From Jejudonia soesokkakensis (GTDB lineage Bacteria; Bacteroidota; Bacteroidia; Flavobacteriales; Flavobacteriaceae): a stretch of 64,000 nt of DNA. The stretch spans positions 62,001-126,000 of the forward strand of contig NZ_JBHTBN010000002.1 of NCBI RefSeq assembly GCF_042664795.1, read 5' to 3'. Each line of letters begins with the position of its first letter. The stretch's first letter is position 1. Below are positions 17,383-26,893 of the stretch, one piece after another. A program made the translations under genes and the position numbers. The notes beneath the pieces are model-generated. The model had not been told where the DNA came from and did no database searches. It saw only the letters and a program-made list of their open reading frames with translations.

Positions 17383-18036
17383 TTACATTAGGATTTTTCC
17401 GTCCTGCATGACCAGTTTTCGATCTGCCATTTCAGCCAGTTCTTCATTGTGAGTAACAATGATAAATGTTTGTCCAAACTCATCTCTAAGCTTAAAAAAT
17501 AGGTTATGAAGATTTTCGGCACTTTCGGTATCCAGATTTCCACTGGGTTCGTCTGCCAGAATAATACTGGGGTTATTAATTAAAGACCTGGCTACAGCTA
17601 CTCGTTGTTGTTCTCCACCAGAAAGCTCGTTGGGTTTATGGTGTTCTCTTGCTGAAAGCCCTAAAAAAGCAAGTAATTCTTTCGCTCTTTTTTCAGCTTC
17701 AGCTTTGGGAGTTTTTTTTATAAATGCAGGTATGCATACATTTTCTAGAGCCGTAAACTCTGGTAATAATTGGTGAAACTGAAAGATAAATCCTAAATGT
17801 TCATTTCGAAATTTCGCAAGTTGTTTCCGCTTTAATCCACTAATCTCTGTATTGTCAATAATGAGAGAACCTTCAGAATAAGTATCCAGCGTACCTATTA
17901 TTTGAAGCAAGGTCGTTTTTCCTGCACCAGAAGCTCCAACTATAGACACAATTTCTCCTTTTTTTATATGCAGATCCACACCTTTTAATACATGAAGCTC
18001 ATCGTAATATTTATGAATATTCTGGGTAACAACCAT
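17383..18036 (-). CDS. ABC transporter ATP-binding protein, LolD-like
   Basis: A 217-residue single ABC module of the MacB/LolD subfamily. Walker A is GASGAGKTTL at 33-42, the Q loop FQFHQLLPEFTALENV, the signature LSGGEQQRVAVARSL, Walker B IILADEPSGNLD, and the H loop IIVTHNEELA. This group drives lipoprotein release or export together with a FtsX-type permease; no permease gene is adjacent, which is usual in flavobacteria, where LolD-like genes are often isolated. Cytoplasmic face of the inner membrane. It starts the pair with the TIGR02757 gene. Confidence 0.9.
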   Translation of the reverse strand: MVVTQNIHKYYDELHVLKGVDLHIKKGEIVSIVGASGAGKTTLLQIIGTLDTYSEGSLIIDNTEISGLKRKQLAKFRNEHLGFIFQFHQLLPEFTALENVCIPAFIKKTPKAEAEKRAKELLAFLGLSAREHHKPNELSGGEQQRVAVARSLINNPSIILADEPSGNLDTESAENLHNLFFKLRDEFGQTFIIVTHNEELAEMADRKLVMQDGKILM

Positions 18037-18089
18037 TTTTTTTGCTGTGTTTTAAGGTATAGTAAAGATACATCTTCTGTAATTTCTTT

Positions 18090-20540
18090 TTAGGAAGAAC
18101 TTTTATTAAACAGGTATTTTACATTATTATAGTCTATAAAGTAAGTAACTCGAAGTGAAAGTACATGTTGTTGTGGTTGGTCAAATAATCTACTCAAACT
18201 TTCACCATACCCTATGGTAGACTCATTATCCTGATTAAAAATCTGGTTTCGGTAAAGGAGAGTAGCTTCACTTCCAGGAGCAAATCTCCAACGAAAACTT
18301 AGATCCAAATTCCAAATATTAAAATTTCTATTGGGATCTCCATTTTCTAGATCATAGATGGCATCAGATCGGGTACCATCTTGATTAAGAGTTGTAAAAA
18401 CATTCTCAACATAATTTACAGTACTCCAAAAATTTCTAAAGCGTAAATCAATTGCTTTATAAGGGTCAAAATTATAACTCCCTGCTATGGAATTTTCTAT
18501 ATTGGTAATATCTCTTTCCCCAAAAAATATAGCATCATCTACAATATTCACAAAACCAAAGTTCTTATCTCTTACTGAAATATCAGTTTCTAGAATTAAT
18601 AAGAATTTATCACTAAAGCGATAGCGAGGTTCAAAATTGACTGAATAACTACGTTGTGGATCTCCTTCTAGCCAAGTACGATAATTAACTCTAAAATCAT
18701 ACGCAAACTTTTTTCTGAAATCTGAAGATAAAAAAACCCGTGAACCTATATTCGGATTAAAAGTAACAAAACGTCCAGCGACCCGTGGTTCAAAATAGTC
18801 GTCACTTTCTGTGTTATAATCGACATTGGCACCAAAAGCAAATCTGTTTATGGTAAAGAAAAATGAATCTAAATCATAACTAGTTCCTGTTGAAACGTTA
18901 GGCTGATACAATCTACGATGTCTCGCAGTAACACCAATTCTATAGCGGTTAAAAGCTTTGGTAGGCTCAAAAATTTCATACGAAGCACCTGCTACAAAAT
19001 TATTGAAGTTATTTCTGAAATTTACACCGAGATCATTGATGTCGTAGGTTGTATTAGAGAAATCATGCCCAACTCGATACCTGAAATTACCTTTTATTCG
19101 TTGAAAATCAAATTCAGATAAGAACCCCTGTGTAAAACCATTGTCTCCATTTACGTTACTTACTATTGCTCTTCCTGAAGCTCTAAAATTATTACCCTTA
19201 TCTGCCACATCAAATATAAATCCGCTGGTATTGGCATCTCTAAAATGGCCTTCTCTGGTTACGTTGGTATTGATTATTGAAACAGATGAGTTGTCATTGA
19301 TTTGTTGATCAAGTACAATGATGTTGTAATTGGTTAATGGTTCTACTAATACTTCACGAGTTTCATTGGTGTCTTCATTTCGGATAGTAGCAAAAGTTTT
19401 TTCACTAATGGCATTAAAAAAACCAACGCCTAGTCCATCTTTCGTTCTTCCAGAAATTTTTAAAGCATTTAATAAATTTACACGGGAAGGAAATTCTTCT
19501 ATAAATTCATTTTCTTGAAGGTCATCAACACTTCCTGAAGGCCTACCACCTACACGACGAGAAAAGAAAACTCTTCCTTTATTAAAAAGTTCGATTCCTT
19601 CTCTAAAAAATTGACGGTTTTCTCCAAAAGTTTGTTCAAATGGTCCCAGATTAAGCGTTACTTCATCAAAGGCTGCCTGCCCAAAATCTGGAATTAATGT
19701 CGCATCCAGTGTAAAGCTATCACTTAATCCATATTTAATATCCATACCCGCACTAAAATCGGTGGAGGTCTCACCATCAAAGGTACCAACATTGGCCTGT
19801 CCAAATGGGAAGAGGGTAAGTCTTACAGGTGGATCAATATTTCGAACTCCTGTGATAGGAGCACTGTATTGTGGTTCTCTACCTACACCATTTTCAATAA
19901 AACTCCAAGTGTGTATTTCATTTTCTTTTTTAAGATTTCTATAAAAGTTAGCACTCCAGTTTTGTAGTTCTACCTTCGGAAAGCGAAGGGCATTGTATGG
20001 AATTCTGTATTCTGCATACCATCCTTTTGCATCATAGGATATTTTACATTCAAAAACAACATCATACCCAAAATCCTGATCGTTTAAAGTTACTCTTGAA
20101 TCTCCAATAGTTCCTGCACTAGTTACAATAAAGCGGGTTTCGTTAATACCATCATTATAGGTGTTTAAAGCAAACGTAAAGCTGTCTGCTTGGACATTGA
20201 CATTGTCTCGTTGCGAGAATTGCTTCAGCATCTGGTCAGGGTTTGGATGATACATATATGCAGCTACATAGACTGCCTGATCATCATAAGCAAGCTTGAT
20301 TTCTGTTCTATACGCTTCAGGAATGGTGCCTTCATTGCCAGGCTGGTATTTGTAGAAATTGCCATAGGCTTTTAAATCATTCCAGATTTCATCGTTTAAC
20401 AATCCATCAATTTTGGGCACGTTAGTAATACGCTCTGCTTGAAGTGATTTTTGATTCTGTGAAAAACTTTCCGAAGGAATAATAGAAAGCATAAAAAGTA
20501 CAGAAATAAAAACTTTAATTGAAAATACTGTGTTGCTCAA
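18090..20540 (-). CDS. Outer-membrane DUF5916 protein with a carbohydrate-binding-like N-terminus
   Basis: The 816-residue protein has a signal peptide (residues 1-28, ending SESFSQ). A CBM9-like beta-sandwich at about 35-240 follows (KIDGLLNDEIWNDLKAYGNFYKYQPG, YDDQAVYVAAYMYHP, NTYNDGINETRFIVTSAG). The rest is a long DUF5916 beta-barrel-like region with alternating aromatic strands (FSAGMDIKYGLSDSFTLDATLIPDFGQ, RHRRLYQPNVS, FSLRVTYFIDYNNVKYLFNK-type end). The family is found in Bacteroidetes outer membranes and sometimes beside polysaccharide loci; its role is unknown. The gene stands alone, with a -7 element at 20591-20584. Confidence 0.88.
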   Translation of the reverse strand: MSNTVFSIKVFISVLFMLSIIPSESFSQNQKSLQAERITNVPKIDGLLNDEIWNDLKAYGNFYKYQPGNEGTIPEAYRTEIKLAYDDQAVYVAAYMYHPNPDQMLKQFSQRDNVNVQADSFTFALNTYNDGINETRFIVTSAGTIGDSRVTLNDQDFGYDVVFECKISYDAKGWYAEYRIPYNALRFPKVELQNWSANFYRNLKKENEIHTWSFIENGVGREPQYSAPITGVRNIDPPVRLTLFPFGQANVGTFDGETSTDFSAGMDIKYGLSDSFTLDATLIPDFGQAAFDEVTLNLGPFEQTFGENRQFFREGIELFNKGRVFFSRRVGGRPSGSVDDLQENEFIEEFPSRVNLLNALKISGRTKDGLGVGFFNAISEKTFATIRNEDTNETREVLVEPLTNYNIIVLDQQINDNSSVSIINTNVTREGHFRDANTSGFIFDVADKGNNFRASGRAIVSNVNGDNGFTQGFLSEFDFQRIKGNFRYRVGHDFSNTTYDINDLGVNFRNNFNNFVAGASYEIFEPTKAFNRYRIGVTARHRRLYQPNVSTGTSYDLDSFFFTINRFAFGANVDYNTESDDYFEPRVAGRFVTFNPNIGSRVFLSSDFRKKFAYDFRVNYRTWLEGDPQRSYSVNFEPRYRFSDKFLLILETDISVRDKNFGFVNIVDDAIFFGERDITNIENSIAGSYNFDPYKAIDLRFRNFWSTVNYVENVFTTLNQDGTRSDAIYDLENGDPNRNFNIWNLDLSFRWRFAPGSEATLLYRNQIFNQDNESTIGYGESLSRLFDQPQQHVLSLRVTYFIDYNNVKYLFNKSSS

Positions 20541-20583
20541 ACCCTTTTAAATTATTGATTGAAAGTTGTAAGAAGATTAGCGA

Positions 20584-20591
20584 CAAAACTA
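20584..20591 (-). promoter_or_regulatory. -7 promoter element of the DUF5916 gene (TAGTTTTG)
   Basis: The minus-strand TAGTTTTG fits TAnnTTTG, 43 bases upstream of the ATG, with a TTG (complement of 20609-20611) 17 bases further up. The msrA promoter lies back-to-back with it. Confidence 0.5.
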
Positions 20592-20665
20592 CGGTAGTCC
20601 ACTTCGGACAAGTATTAACAAAAAGTTAAAACCTTAAACTTATCTTAGCAAGGAGTTTTTATGGC

Positions 20666-20673
20666 TAACTTTG
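20666..20673 (+). promoter_or_regulatory. -7 promoter element of msrA-folE (TAACTTTG)
   Basis: TAACTTTG fits TAnnTTTG and ends 20 bases before the msrA ATG. No good -33 TTG is visible. Confidence 0.5.
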
Positions 20674-20693
20674 TTTAATTATTTATTATAAAT

Positions 20694-21227
20694 ATGGAAC
20701 AAGCAGTTTTTGCAGGAGGATGTTTTTGGTGTACCGAAGCTGTATTTCAAAGGCTGGAAGGAGTAACAGAGGTCGTTCCGGGGTATACAGGTGGGAATAT
20801 CAAAAATCCTGCATATAGAGAAATATGTACAGGGCGTACGGGCCATGCAGAGGGTATTGAAATTACATTTGATCCTTCTAAAGTAAGTTTTGAAACCTTA
20901 CTTGAAGTATTTTTTGCAACGCACGATCCAACTACATTAAATCAGCAGGGGAATGATAAAGGAACTCAATATAGGAGTGCTATATTTTTTACTTCAGAAG
21001 TTCAAAAAGAAAAAGCAGAGGCATTTATTACATTGTTAGAAGATAATCACGTATTTGAAAATGAGATCGTAACAGAAGTATCCCCGCTGGATGTTTTTTA
21101 TGTTGCAGAGGTAGATCATCATGATTATTATAATGAACATACTCAACAGCCTTATTGCCAGTATATCATTCAGCCAAAAATTGATAAGATTAACACCTAC
21201 TATTCAGATAAATTAAAAAAAACATAA
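20694..21227 (+). CDS. msrA: Peptide-methionine (S)-S-oxide reductase
   Basis: MsrA repairs S-methionine sulfoxide in proteins with electrons from thioredoxin. The 177-residue protein starts directly with the active-site region: VFAGGCFWCTEAVFQRLEGV carries the catalytic Cys (GCFWC). The substrate loop GHAEGIEITFDP and the motif HDPTTLNQQGNDKGTQYRSAIF are intact, and Cys159 in QPYCQYIIQPK is a likely resolving cysteine. There is no signal peptide, so it acts in the cytoplasm. The TAA stop directly abuts the ATG of folE, indicating co-expression. Confidence 0.96.
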   Translation: MEQAVFAGGCFWCTEAVFQRLEGVTEVVPGYTGGNIKNPAYREICTGRTGHAEGIEITFDPSKVSFETLLEVFFATHDPTTLNQQGNDKGTQYRSAIFFTSEVQKEKAEAFITLLEDNHVFENEIVTEVSPLDVFYVAEVDHHDYYNEHTQQPYCQYIIQPKIDKINTYYSDKLKKT

Positions 21228-21827
21228 ATGGGATCATACAAGTATTTTGAAGAGTACAATGAAGAAGTAACAGACAATCTAAAATCGAACTTTTCAGAAA
21301 TTCTGAAAGAAGTTGGAGAGGACATTTCTCGTGAAGGCATTTTAAAAACCCCAGAACGTGCTGCAAAAGCGATGCAGTTTTTGACCTCAGGAAACTGTCA
21401 AGATCCAGCAGCAATACTTAAAGGAGCTATGTTTGCCGAAGACTATAATGATATGGTGATCATCAAGGATATTGAATTATATTCTCTTTGTGAACATCAT
21501 ATATTGCCTTTTTTTGGAAAGGCTCATATTGCATACATTCCTAATGGCCATATCGTTGGACTAAGTAAAATCCCACGAGTAGTGGATGTTTTTGCAAGAA
21601 GATTGCAGGTTCAGGAAAGACTTACTCATGATATTCTAGAATGTATTAATACAACATTAAAACCTAAGGGTGTCGCTGTGGTGATTGAAGCATCGCATAT
21701 GTGTATGATGATGCGTGGCGTTCAAAAACAAAATAGTGTTACTACTACTTCTGGCTTTAGAGGTCAATTTGAAAAAATTGAAACTCGAAACGAGTTCTTA
21801 AAGCTAATTAGCAGTGATTTAGCTTAA
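21228..21827 (+). CDS. folE: GTP cyclohydrolase I
   Basis: First enzyme of tetrahydrofolate synthesis: GTP to 7,8-dihydroneopterin triphosphate. In the 199-residue protein the zinc ligands are visible as SLCEHHILPFFGKAHIAYIP (Cys and His) and SHMCMMMRGVQK (Cys), with the substrate loop GLSKIPRVVDVFARRLQVQERLT between them. The C-terminal TTSGFRGQFE is also typical. The start follows the msrA stop without a gap. The usual homodecamer form is expected. No upstream riboswitch is possible because it is inside an operon. Confidence 0.97.
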   Translation: MGSYKYFEEYNEEVTDNLKSNFSEILKEVGEDISREGILKTPERAAKAMQFLTSGNCQDPAAILKGAMFAEDYNDMVIIKDIELYSLCEHHILPFFGKAHIAYIPNGHIVGLSKIPRVVDVFARRLQVQERLTHDILECINTTLKPKGVAVVIEASHMCMMMRGVQKQNSVTTTSGFRGQFEKIETRNEFLKLISSDLA

Positions 21828-21945
21828 TTATAGTGCTTCGGAAAGTGTCGAAACTGACATTAAAATTTTTGGCAACATTATTGCGTTGTAAGAACTAGTA
21901 GTAACTCTGATTGTTTTATACATTTTCAGAATTAAATTTTTTAAA

Positions 21946-22254
21946 ATGAAAAACCCAAAATATAAATTATTAAAAAAAGGACTCCTATTTGATGCTATTG
22001 GTATGATTACTATGGCTATTCCTGTAGTTGGACCTTTTCTAGACATTATCTGGGCGCCTATAGCTGCCAAGCAAATGAGTAAGATGTACAAAGGTGAAGC
22101 AGGTAAAATTGCCTCAGCTGTGGTGTTTATCGAAGAGATTTTACCAATGTCAGATTTAATACCCACATTCACATTGATGTGGTTGTACACATTTGTGTAC
22201 AAGGGTGTTAAGATGCCAGTTCCACAAACAATTGAAGTGGAAGCGAATGAATAA
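21946..22254 (+). CDS. Small membrane protein of unknown function (102 aa)
   Basis: A 102-residue protein with two hydrophobic segments (LLFDAIGMITMAIPVVGPFLDIIWAPIAA near 14-42 and SDLIPTFTLMWLYTFVYKG near 69-87) separated by a basic/acidic loop KQMSKMYKGEAGKIASAVVFIEEIL. It lies between folE and a strong terminator at 22282-22324. A reverse-strand reading frame also covers most of it, but this strand has a normal start, composition and a following terminator. I do not recognise a known role. Confidence 0.8.
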   Translation: MKNPKYKLLKKGLLFDAIGMITMAIPVVGPFLDIIWAPIAAKQMSKMYKGEAGKIASAVVFIEEILPMSDLIPTFTLMWLYTFVYKGVKMPVPQTIEVEANE

Positions 22255-22281
22255 GTAATTATAAGACTTCACAATTAATAA

Positions 22282-22330
22282 AACCCCCGAGAATGTTATG
22301 AAAATGTTAACATTCTCGGGGGTTCATTTT
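22282..22330 (+). terminator. Strong terminator after the 21946-22254 gene
   Basis: A perfect 17-bp stem: AACCCCCGAGAATGTTA (22282-22298) pairs with its complement at 22308-22324 around a nine-base loop, followed by a T-rich stretch. It is the longest perfect hairpin in the window. Confidence 0.9.
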
Positions 22331-22365
22331 TGTACTTTGTTGAAAATTTTTAAAAAACCTTCCGA

Positions 22366-24855
22366 ATGAAAAAAATGTTCTACTATTTCACCCTTTTGGT
22401 GACCATTGTCTTTGCAGTTTCTGCTTGCTCAACAAGTAAAAATGCCAAAGGGAAAAAAGGAGCTGCAGCAACAGCCGAAAAAAAACCAAGTAATGATAAG
22501 GATGCTATCCAACCTTATGACAAAGTCGTTACTAAAGAAGCAATTACCGATAGTGGTCTGTTTCATGTCCATAAAGTAAAAGAAGATTACTTATACGAGA
22601 TACCCGATACATTGTTTGATCGTGAGATGCTTATGGTAACACGTATTGCTAAGACAGCTTCAGGCATTGGTTTTGGAGGTGGAAAGCAAAACACACAAGT
22701 GCTAAGGTGGCAGAAAAAAGATAAAAAAGTATTGCTTCGAGTTGTTTCTCATGAAGTTTTTGCCGCAGATTCATTACCAGTTCACGAAGCAGTAGTAAAT
22801 TCTAACTTTGAACCTGTTTTATATACATTTCCTATCAAAGCTTTCAGTAAAGATTCTACTGCAACAGTAATTGATGTAACTCCTTTATTTGAAAAAGATG
22901 TCAAAGCATTAGGCTTTCCTGCTAGAAGTAGAAGTAACTATAAAATAACTAGAATGGACTCAGACCGTTCTTATATCGAAACGTTAAAAAGCTACCCATT
23001 AAATATCGAAGCAAGACACGTTAAAACCTATGAAGCGAACGATCCACCATCAAACGAGAGTACAGGGTCAATCTCACTTGAAATGAGTAACTCAATGATA
23101 TTACTGCCAAAGGAACCTATGAAGCGACGCTATTTTGATCAGCGTGTAGGATGGTTTGCCAGAGGTCAAACAGATTACGGTCTTGATGCTCAAGAGAGTA
23201 AAACAGTACGCTACTTAGACCGATGGAGATTGGAAGTAAAAGATGAAGATATCGAAAAGTTTAAAAGAGGGGAACTAGTTGAGCCTAAAAAACAAATAGT
23301 TTATTATGTTGATAGAGCAACTCCAAAACAATGGGTTCCTTATATCAAACAGGGTATCGAAGACTGGCAAGTAGCCTTTGAAGCCGCTGGATTTAAAAAT
23401 GCCATCATCGCAAAAGATCCTCCTACTAAAGAGGAAGATCCAGACTGGAGCCCAGAGGATGTTCGCTATTCTGTAGTACGTTACCTTGCTTCTCCTATTC
23501 CAAATGCCAATGGACCTCATGTAAGTGATCCAAGAAGTGGAGAGATCTTAGAAAGTGATATTAATTGGTACCATAATGTAATGACACTATTACGTAATTG
23601 GTACTTTGTACAAACAGCTGCCATTAACGAAGATGCACGAGGTGTAGCATTTAAAGATGAAGTCATGGGGCGTTTGATTCGTTTTGTATCTGCTCACGAG
23701 GTTGGCCATACCATAGGTTTACCTCATAATATGGGTAGTAGTGTTGCGTACCCAGTAGAAATGCTGAGAGATGCAGATTTTACTCAAAAATATGGAACAG
23801 CACCATCAATTATGGATTATGCACGTTTCAATTATGTAGCTCAGCCAGAAGATACAGGCGTGGCATTAATGCCAAATATTGGACCTTATGATAAGTATGC
23901 TATAGAATGGGGATATAGACCTATTTTAGACAAGTCTGCTGTAGAAGAAAAGAAAGTACTTGATGAGTGGATATTAGATAAGGCAGATGATCCTAAGTAT
24001 CGCTTCGGAAGACAACAATTTGGGGTTATTGATCCAAGTTCCCAAACTGAAGACCTTGGTGACGATGCTGTTAAAGCAAGTAACTATGGGATTATGAATC
24101 TGAAGCGTATTGTACCAAATTTAATTACCTGGACAGCCGAAGACGGTAAAAATTACGATGATCTGGAAACAATGTATGGTCAGGTTTTAGGACAATACAA
24201 TCGCTATATGGGACACGTTACATCAAATATTGGAGGTGTTTATGAATACTACAAAACCTACGATCAAGATGGCGCAGTATATACACATGTAGCTCCCGAA
24301 AGACAAAAAGAAAGTATGCAGTTTTTACAGGATCAATTATTTACGACACCAGAATGGTTAATAGATCCAAATATTTTTAATAAAGTTGAAAGTGCTGGGT
24401 CAATTGAACGTTTACGAGGTACCCAAGAACGTACTTTGAATAATATTCTAGACTTCGGAAGAATGGCAAGGCTTATTGAAAATGAAACGATGAATGGTAA
24501 TAGTGCCTACGGATTAGTAGATATGATGACCGATCTTCGTACCGGTATCTTCTCTGAACTATCTAGAGGAAGAGCAATCGACACCTACCGAAGAAACCTT
24601 CAACGTGCTTATGTAGATAGAATGGAATACTTGATGAACGAAGAGCAGAATATTCCTTCAGCCTTTAGAAGATTTGGTGGGGTAACAAGTGTAGAGGTGA
24701 GTCAAAGTGATATTCGACCAGTCGTTAGAGCAGAGCTAAAGAATTTACAACGTAACGTTCGTGCTGCCATTGGAAGAACGTCAGACACGATGAGTAGATA
24801 CCATCTTGAAGATTTAAATGAACGTATTAAACTGATACTAGATCCAAACGGATAG
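22366..24855 (+). CDS. Zinc-dependent metalloprotease lipoprotein (DUF5117/DUF5118 type)
   Basis: The 829-residue protein is exported as a lipoprotein: signal sequence 1-20 with lipobox VSAC and lipidated Cys21. A DUF5118-like segment (about 45-110) and a DUF5117-like region (about 110-300) precede the catalytic part. The zinc motif is HEVGHTIGLPH starting at His444 (His444, His448, His454 with Glu445), and the met-turn region follows in SIMDYARFNY. It is probably a periplasmic or outer-membrane zincin of unknown substrate. The length is typical for the family. A bidirectional terminator follows at 24874-24904. Confidence 0.93.
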   Translation: MKKMFYYFTLLVTIVFAVSACSTSKNAKGKKGAAATAEKKPSNDKDAIQPYDKVVTKEAITDSGLFHVHKVKEDYLYEIPDTLFDREMLMVTRIAKTASGIGFGGGKQNTQVLRWQKKDKKVLLRVVSHEVFAADSLPVHEAVVNSNFEPVLYTFPIKAFSKDSTATVIDVTPLFEKDVKALGFPARSRSNYKITRMDSDRSYIETLKSYPLNIEARHVKTYEANDPPSNESTGSISLEMSNSMILLPKEPMKRRYFDQRVGWFARGQTDYGLDAQESKTVRYLDRWRLEVKDEDIEKFKRGELVEPKKQIVYYVDRATPKQWVPYIKQGIEDWQVAFEAAGFKNAIIAKDPPTKEEDPDWSPEDVRYSVVRYLASPIPNANGPHVSDPRSGEILESDINWYHNVMTLLRNWYFVQTAAINEDARGVAFKDEVMGRLIRFVSAHEVGHTIGLPHNMGSSVAYPVEMLRDADFTQKYGTAPSIMDYARFNYVAQPEDTGVALMPNIGPYDKYAIEWGYRPILDKSAVEEKKVLDEWILDKADDPKYRFGRQQFGVIDPSSQTEDLGDDAVKASNYGIMNLKRIVPNLITWTAEDGKNYDDLETMYGQVLGQYNRYMGHVTSNIGGVYEYYKTYDQDGAVYTHVAPERQKESMQFLQDQLFTTPEWLIDPNIFNKVESAGSIERLRGTQERTLNNILDFGRMARLIENETMNGNSAYGLVDMMTDLRTGIFSELSRGRAIDTYRRNLQRAYVDRMEYLMNEEQNIPSAFRRFGGVTSVEVSQSDIRPVVRAELKNLQRNVRAAIGRTSDTMSRYHLEDLNERIKLILDPNG

Positions 24856-24873
24856 AATTAATTTACCCATAAA

Positions 24874-24904
24874 AAAAACTCCCGGATTTCCGGGAGTTTT
24901 TTTA
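24874..24904 (+). terminator. Bidirectional terminator between convergent genes
   Basis: AAAAACTCCCGG (24874-24885) pairs with CCGGGAGTTTTT (24890-24901), loop ATTT, with A-rich and T-rich flanks on either side. It serves the metalloprotease gene and the convergent AMP-ligase gene. Confidence 0.9.
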
Positions 24905-24925
24905 TATATAATGTTAAAAGAATGC

Positions 24926-26707
24926 TTATGCTCTTCCGTAGAGCTTTTCATATAAGTCATGATACATTTCCTTTATCACCTTACGTTTTGGTTTCATAGT
25001 AGGAGTAAGGTGTCCTGCTTCAATCGTCCAAACCTCTGGAGTTAATTGAAAGGTTTTAATTTTTTCCCACTTCCCGAATCTTTCATTATAAAAATCTACA
25101 TCTTTTTGTATGGCTGCTATTAGAATTTCATCTTTTACAGCATCTTTTGGATCTTTTGGTAGCGCCGAATGATTGGCTTGTGCCCAGCCTTCAATAAATT
25201 CCCAGTTAGGTTGTATTAAAGCGGCAGGCATTTTCTCACCGTCACCTACTACTAGAATTTGCTCAATGAACTGAGATTGTTTCATGGCATTTTCGATTAG
25301 TTGAGGTGCTACATATTTACCTCCACTTGTTTTAAACATTGATTTTTTACGGTCTGTAATCTTTAAAAATCCATCTGAATCAATAACACCTATATCTCCT
25401 GTATGGAAATACCCATTTTTAAGCACCTCGTTTGTTTGCTCTTCATCTTTATAATAACCCTGCATTACCTGAGGTCCTTTGGCAAGTATTTCACCATCTT
25501 CGGCTATTTTGATTTCTGTTTCGTTTAGTGGTTTTCCTACAGTTCCAATTCTAAATCCGCCATCACGCATGTCATTTACCGTAAGAACCGGGGAGGTTTC
25601 AGTAAGTCCATAGCCTTCCATGATAGGAATTCCTGCAGCATTAAATACTCTCGCTAAACGTGGTTGCAAAGCAGCACTTCCGCTGGCAATTGCCTTTAAG
25701 TTTCCACCTAAAGCTTCCTGCCACTTACTAAAGATCAACTTTCTAGCGACACCAAGCTTTGTTTCATACCACCAGCCATTTTTTCCGTAGGGTTCCCATT
25801 TTAATCCGAGATCTACTGCCCAGAAAAATAATTTTTTCTTAACACCCGTAAGGTCTTCTCCTTTTGCAATGATTTTGTCATATACCTTTTCAAGTAAGCG
25901 AGGTACTGCTGTCATTACTTCAGGTTGTATTTCCTTAAGATTGTCACTTATAGTTTCAAGGCTTTCAGCAAAATGAATACTAACCCCACAATACTGATAC
26001 ATGTACAATAACATCCGCTCATAGATATGACAGACGGGTAAGAAGCTAAGTGATTTTGAAACTCCAAAATCTATAGGCAGCCTTTTTTCACTATGAATGG
26101 CATTACATGCGATGTTTTTATGACTTAACATAACTCCTTTTGGGCGCCCAGTAGTACCAGAAGTATAAATCAATGTTGCCAGATCATCTTCATGTACAGC
26201 AGCCATACGTTTTTCAACTTCTTTTTGTAAATCCATATTGTCATTACCAAGTTGTAATACTTTATCCCAGTTAGGACAACCTTGTACAGCATCAAAGCAA
26301 TAAACTTCTTTTAAGGAAGGAACATTTGCTCTTATCTTATTAATTTTTTCAAATACTTCTTTACATGACACAAAACAATAGGTGGACTCACTATGATTTA
26401 AGACATATTCATAATCTTCCTCACTAATCGTAGGATAAATAGGAACATCCTGAGCACCTGTTTGTAAAATACCTATATCACAGATATTCCATTCGGTGCG
26501 ATTTGTCATCGATATAATCGCAATTTTATCATTAGGTTGAACGCCTAGTTTTATAAGTCCGCGGCTTATAGCACAGGCCTTATCTATATATTCTTGTGTT
26601 GAGGTTTTTACCCATTCTCCATTCACTTTGCTTACTAAAGCGCCCTCTTGCGGATACTGCTCTAACTGATAGTATGGAAAATCAAATAGTCTTTTTACTT
26701 CGGTCAT
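24926..26707 (-). CDS. Long-chain fatty acid--CoA ligase (AMP-forming)
   Basis: Activates fatty acids to acyl-CoA via acyl-AMP. The 593-residue protein shows the adenylate-forming motif TLIYTSGTTGRPKGVMLSH near 175-193, MEGYGLTETSPVLTVND near 387, and the hinge/core motif YFHTGDIGVIDSDGFLKITDRKKSMFKTSGGKYVAP near 454. It belongs to the FadD15-like long-chain class. The frame runs 24 codons further upstream, but the ATG at 26707 (MTEVKRLFDFPYYQ) is chosen. The longer form would cover the terminator palindrome at 26768-26791. No signal peptide; a peripheral membrane enzyme is expected. Confidence 0.93.
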   Translation of the reverse strand: MTEVKRLFDFPYYQLEQYPQEGALVSKVNGEWVKTSTQEYIDKACAISRGLIKLGVQPNDKIAIISMTNRTEWNICDIGILQTGAQDVPIYPTISEEDYEYVLNHSESTYCFVSCKEVFEKINKIRANVPSLKEVYCFDAVQGCPNWDKVLQLGNDNMDLQKEVEKRMAAVHEDDLATLIYTSGTTGRPKGVMLSHKNIACNAIHSEKRLPIDFGVSKSLSFLPVCHIYERMLLYMYQYCGVSIHFAESLETISDNLKEIQPEVMTAVPRLLEKVYDKIIAKGEDLTGVKKKLFFWAVDLGLKWEPYGKNGWWYETKLGVARKLIFSKWQEALGGNLKAIASGSAALQPRLARVFNAAGIPIMEGYGLTETSPVLTVNDMRDGGFRIGTVGKPLNETEIKIAEDGEILAKGPQVMQGYYKDEEQTNEVLKNGYFHTGDIGVIDSDGFLKITDRKKSMFKTSGGKYVAPQLIENAMKQSQFIEQILVVGDGEKMPAALIQPNWEFIEGWAQANHSALPKDPKDAVKDEILIAAIQKDVDFYNERFGKWEKIKTFQLTPEVWTIEAGHLTPTMKPKRKVIKEMYHDLYEKLYGRA

Positions 26708-26761
26708 AGTTTTATAGTATTGTGAACCTGCAAAATAGGAATTTTTTTTCAGTTTTCTGAA

Positions 26762-26795
26762 ATAAAAAAAGAAGCGCAATTGCGCTTCTTTAAAG
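26762..26795 (-). terminator. Terminator of purL
   Basis: A perfect palindrome AAAGAAGCGCAA/TTGCGCTTCTTT (26768-26791), followed on the minus strand by a long T-run. It lies between purL and the ligase start and supports the shorter ligase start. Confidence 0.8.
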
Positions 26796-26893
26796 TGTTG
26801 ATATAAATTACATTACAGCTTTTTAATGCAGAATTTCAAATTCCAATCGACTTTCTTCAATTTAAATATCGCTAAAGATTTACTGTTTTATTC

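Noticed and set aside
21828..22202. Minus-strand frame of 124 codons opposite 21946-22254
   Set aside because: The plus-strand gene has a better start, hydrophobic pattern and a following terminator; the minus frame looks like its shadow.
26708..26779. N-terminal extension of the acyl-CoA ligase
   Set aside because: The extra 24 codons would cover the purL terminator palindrome and are hydrophobic and non-conserved in look; the ATG at 26707 is preferred.
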